Below are positions 62,711 through 64,000 of a stretch of DNA of 64,000 bases, piece by piece; the stretch's first letter is position 1; each line of letters begins with the position of its first letter. Made by a program: the position numbers and the translations under genes. The DNA is taken from NCBI GenBank assembly GCA_039090855.1, contig CM077027.1, forward strand, positions 107,019,687 to 107,083,686, written 5' to 3'. The notes beneath the pieces are model-generated. The model had not been told where the DNA came from and did no database searches. It worked only from the letters and a program-made list of their open reading frames with translations. Source of the stretch: Macrothele yani. Its lineage: Eukaryota > Arthropoda > Arachnida > Araneae > Macrothelidae.

Positions 62711-64000
62711 CAAGCGCCGTCGTCTACCAACAGTTGCTTCGATTTACATAAAGACGCGCTGGTCATAACGTTTTGGTTTTTTGGCGTAGTATTTCTCACT
62801 CAAGGTACAGTGCTCTGCCGCTCTTTACAATCAGTATACCATGTACCTATCGTTGTATCATAAGCATAATACACAAGTAAACACTAATCAGTTATTATCC
62901 TTAAAGCTCATATTCTGACTCTTCACTGGGCTAACAGCATCACAAAAGTACCGTCCTTTCAGATACATGGCTATTAGTATTGATGCAGCAGCATAATTCA
63001 AAATTGTATACCGTTCGCAGAAACGCTGAACATGACAAAGCGGCAGTGAGTGCCACGGATATTAAACTTGGAAATATGAAATAACATCAACAAAAAATAT
63101 GTGGGAGATCGTACAACAGGTGTTTAAGTCTTCTTGTAAGCCTATATGTTGAACTTATAATCTGCAAATCAAGAATCGCTAAGAAACTCTGCGTGTTGAG
63201 TTTACTCATTCAGGATGTCGAAACGGCAAGAAGAACTCATACTTTGAAAACGAATATTCAAAATACAGAATGAAGTACTACCCCTCACTATACTATACTA
63301 TGACCTCATTTATTCATAGATCTTTTCGCGAATTCATTTGCAATGTCCTGAATTTTTTAACGTGGCTTCGCCTTCACGAAATTGATACACCTTCACACAC
63401 ACACGCAGACTATTCATTTACTTTCTGCAGAGTTCAAATCACCTCAAATGGAGTTTGGTTTTGTTAATATTCCGGATACATCTTCTCGTTGCATGATATC
63501 CGCTCAAGTTAATTATCAGATATTTTGTTTCTAGGAAAAAGAATGATGGCTGTTTTAGATCGGTTGGTTTCACAGACATTCACGAAATGAGCTTCATTCC
63601 CAAACTGGGATGTTTTAATCTGACTGCGTGACTTACGTATTATGCTAAACACAGGTTAGGATTTTTATGTTTCGCTTCAGCACCTCTGTACCAAAGTTTA
63701 ATGAGTCTGTGTACTAGAAATTAAAAACAGTCACTGAAATTATCATGGTAAACAAAATATCATATTAAAATTGTTTTTCTCACTCCAGCTAGAAATTAAG
63801 AATAGTCACTAAATTATCATTTGCAAAACAGTACTTTTTATTGAACATGAACGCCTTATAAAAAGACTTGTGTCACTTTGCAACCGTTCACGAAACATAA
63901 TGGCATTCCAGGTGCAATAAAATGCTCTGCTATGAGTGACTATATTATAGAGTACTTGATTTATAGAAAAAAATGTAAGGCGACAGAATGAATTGGGCCT
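62711..64000. other. No recognised gene
   Basis: The first part (about 62725-62765) matches the flank at about 12645. The rest is AT-rich sequence without recognisable element or significant frame. Confidence 0.5.

Overview
This window is intergenic, repeat-packed DNA from an invertebrate animal, most likely an arthropod. The host sequence is AT-rich and holds several tRNA-headed SINE families, many Tc1/mariner-type relics, a Helitron, MITEs, minisatellites and one fossil of a multicopy invertebrate protein family. I see no convincing intact host gene, rRNA or true tRNA. The species cannot be read from the sequence.

The centrepiece is a complete Polinton/Maverick (adintovirus-like) element at 35616-51785, 16,170 bp. 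It is bounded by inverted repeats of 434 and 448 bp that differ at only a few sites, and by a perfect 6-bp target duplication (atcgtc). It landed inside an old Tc1-like transposase, whose halves lie on either side. A central divergent promoter region (40909-41016) with four exact 20-bp repeats splits the genes into two arms. The left arm (minus strand) carries virion genes: a hypothetical protein, a small helical protein, a pVI-like/adenain-like protease fusion, penton, a small basic virion protein, the double-jelly-roll major capsid protein and a fibre-like protein. The right arm (plus strand) carries a small acidic protein, packaging ATPase, a membrane protein, a phospholipase A2/zinc-ribbon protein, a DDE integrase with chromodomain, a KilA-N/DUF3627 protein, two small proteins, a protein-primed PolB and several small conserved-looking reading frames. 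Together these would encode replication, integration, packaging and capsid assembly. PolB, ATPase, major capsid, penton, fibre and KilA-N frames are open. The small virion protein, protease, membrane protein, integrase and one or two right-end small genes each carry a single-base frame break. A SINE has also inserted between integrase and KilA-N. So the copy is young but either decaying or affected by assembly indels.

Layout: 1-1268 25-bp minisatellite; 2.7-5.15 kb nested Tc1-like relics ending in an 88-bp tandem array; 6.2-6.5 kb palindromic SINE; 7.95-8.5 kb TC microsatellite; 10.6-12.6 kb Tc1 relic, MITE and GTCT array; 14.1-16.1 kb trimeric satellite; 17.2-21.8 kb large inverted repeat with nested SINE, Helitron and SINE; 22.7-23.6 kb mariner relic; 23.8-26.1 kb inverted Penelope-like ends and 38-bp minisatellite; 26.7-27.4 kb SINEs; 28.4 kb hAT relic; 29.4-30.05 kb MITE derivative; 30.1-31.2 kb proline-rich broken frame; 31.7-32.2 kb SINE pair; 34.0-34.7 kb TTAA-flanked MITE; 35.6-51.8 kb Polinton; 52.1-52.7 kb gene fossil; 53.9-54.8 kb SINEs; 55.1-58.4 kb possible CACTG-ended transposon; 59.1-60.5 kb GC-rich Tc1-type transposon with exact ends; 60.6-62.7 kb older Tc1 relic and a 75-bp array grown from its end.

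Functional labels come from motif recognition by eye. No database search or structure prediction was run.
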